Part shown: positions 25,193 to 25,284 of the stretch, piece by piece
Layout: every line of letters starts with the position of its first letter
Numbering within the stretch: the first letter of the stretch is position 1
Assembly (NCBI GenBank): GCA_041583655.1
Contig: JBFHFJ010000014.1
Coordinates: forward strand, 1 to 25,284
Direction of reading: 5' to 3'
DNA: 25,284 nt
Origin: Haliea sp041583655
GTDB taxonomy: Bacteria > Pseudomonadota > Gammaproteobacteria > Pseudomonadales > Halieaceae
Translations under genes and position numbers: made by a program
Notes under the pieces: generated by a model
What the model saw: only the letters and a program-made list of their open reading frames with translations
Databases searched by the model: none
Told to the model about the DNA's origin: nothing

Positions 25193-25284
25193 AGAGTTTT
25201 ACTGTGCTCGAGGGGCTTGTGGCGCCCATGGATCGGGCCAATGTCGACACCGACATGATCATTCCCAAGCAGTTCCTGAAGTCG
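25189..25284 (+). CDS. leuD: 3-isopropylmalate dehydratase small subunit, N-terminal part, cut by window end
   Basis: Thirty-two codons are present, starting MKSFTVLEGLVAPMDRANVD and continuing with TDMIIPKQFLKS, the typical LeuD N-terminus (NVDTD-IIPKQFLK). The ATG overlaps the leuC stop in an ATGA arrangement, so translation is probably coupled. The frame is open to the window edge. It would form the heterodimer with LeuC. Confidence 0.95.
   Translation, partial: MKSFTVLEGLVAPMDRANVDTDMIIPKQFLKS

Overview
The window is GC-rich chromosomal DNA that looks like a free-living gammaproteobacterium, probably a marine Halieaceae/Cellvibrionales or pseudomonad-like lineage. This is inferred from gene content: a fused RlmKL, a tamA-tamB pair, a pseudomonad-type polyphosphate:AMP phosphotransferase, leuCD with a divergent LysR gene, and luciferase-like (LLM) oxidoreductases next to paired acyl-CoA dehydrogenases. 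No insertion sequence, phage gene, CRISPR array, tRNA or rRNA was recognised. Gene density is high and most boundaries are short or overlapping.

Layout. (1) 1-1271: a partial polyphosphate:AMP phosphotransferase gene (minus strand) diverges from a small SAM methyltransferase gene, with overlapping -10 elements between them. (2) 1284-6709: tamA-tamB, the outer-membrane and periplasmic translocation/lipid-transport pair, with overlapping stop and start codons; an OmpA-family lipoprotein gene converges on it (6722-7360). (3) 7561-8601: a YdjM-type membrane metal-dependent hydrolase whose 3' end overlaps, antisense, a class V aminotransferase gene; that gene lies directly downstream of ppdK (12378-9763), giving a ppdK-aminotransferase unit on the minus strand. 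(4) 12450-17001: two divergent LLM flavin-dependent oxidoreductase genes, the plus-strand one followed by two acyl-CoA dehydrogenase genes of unequal type. This suggests a catabolic cluster for a CoA-activated, possibly steroid-like or branched, substrate. (5) 17048-19603: two overlapping lipoprotein genes of unknown function, then a helix-turn-helix protein with a basic Ala/Pro/Arg/Lys tail. (6) 19656-21929: rlmKL, the bifunctional 23S rRNA methyltransferase. (7) 21930-22257: a 328-bp non-coding region with an imperfect GC hairpin, a 70-bp tract that is about 81% A+T, an AT palindrome, and two perfect DnaA boxes in inverted orientation plus weaker ones. It looks like an origin or a DnaA-binding control region. 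(8) 22258-22713: a flavodoxin-like gene. (9) 22765-25284: a LysR regulator diverging from leuC-leuD (leuD cut by the window end), with face-to-face promoters built around an 8-mer repeated at exact 32-bp steps.

Most genes are ordinary. The non-coding signals most worth a second look are the DnaA-box/AT-rich region at 21950-22185 and the lysR-leuC control region at 23650-23725. Among proteins, the LLM/acyl-CoA dehydrogenase cluster and the lipoprotein pair plus basic-tailed HTH protein are the least explained.
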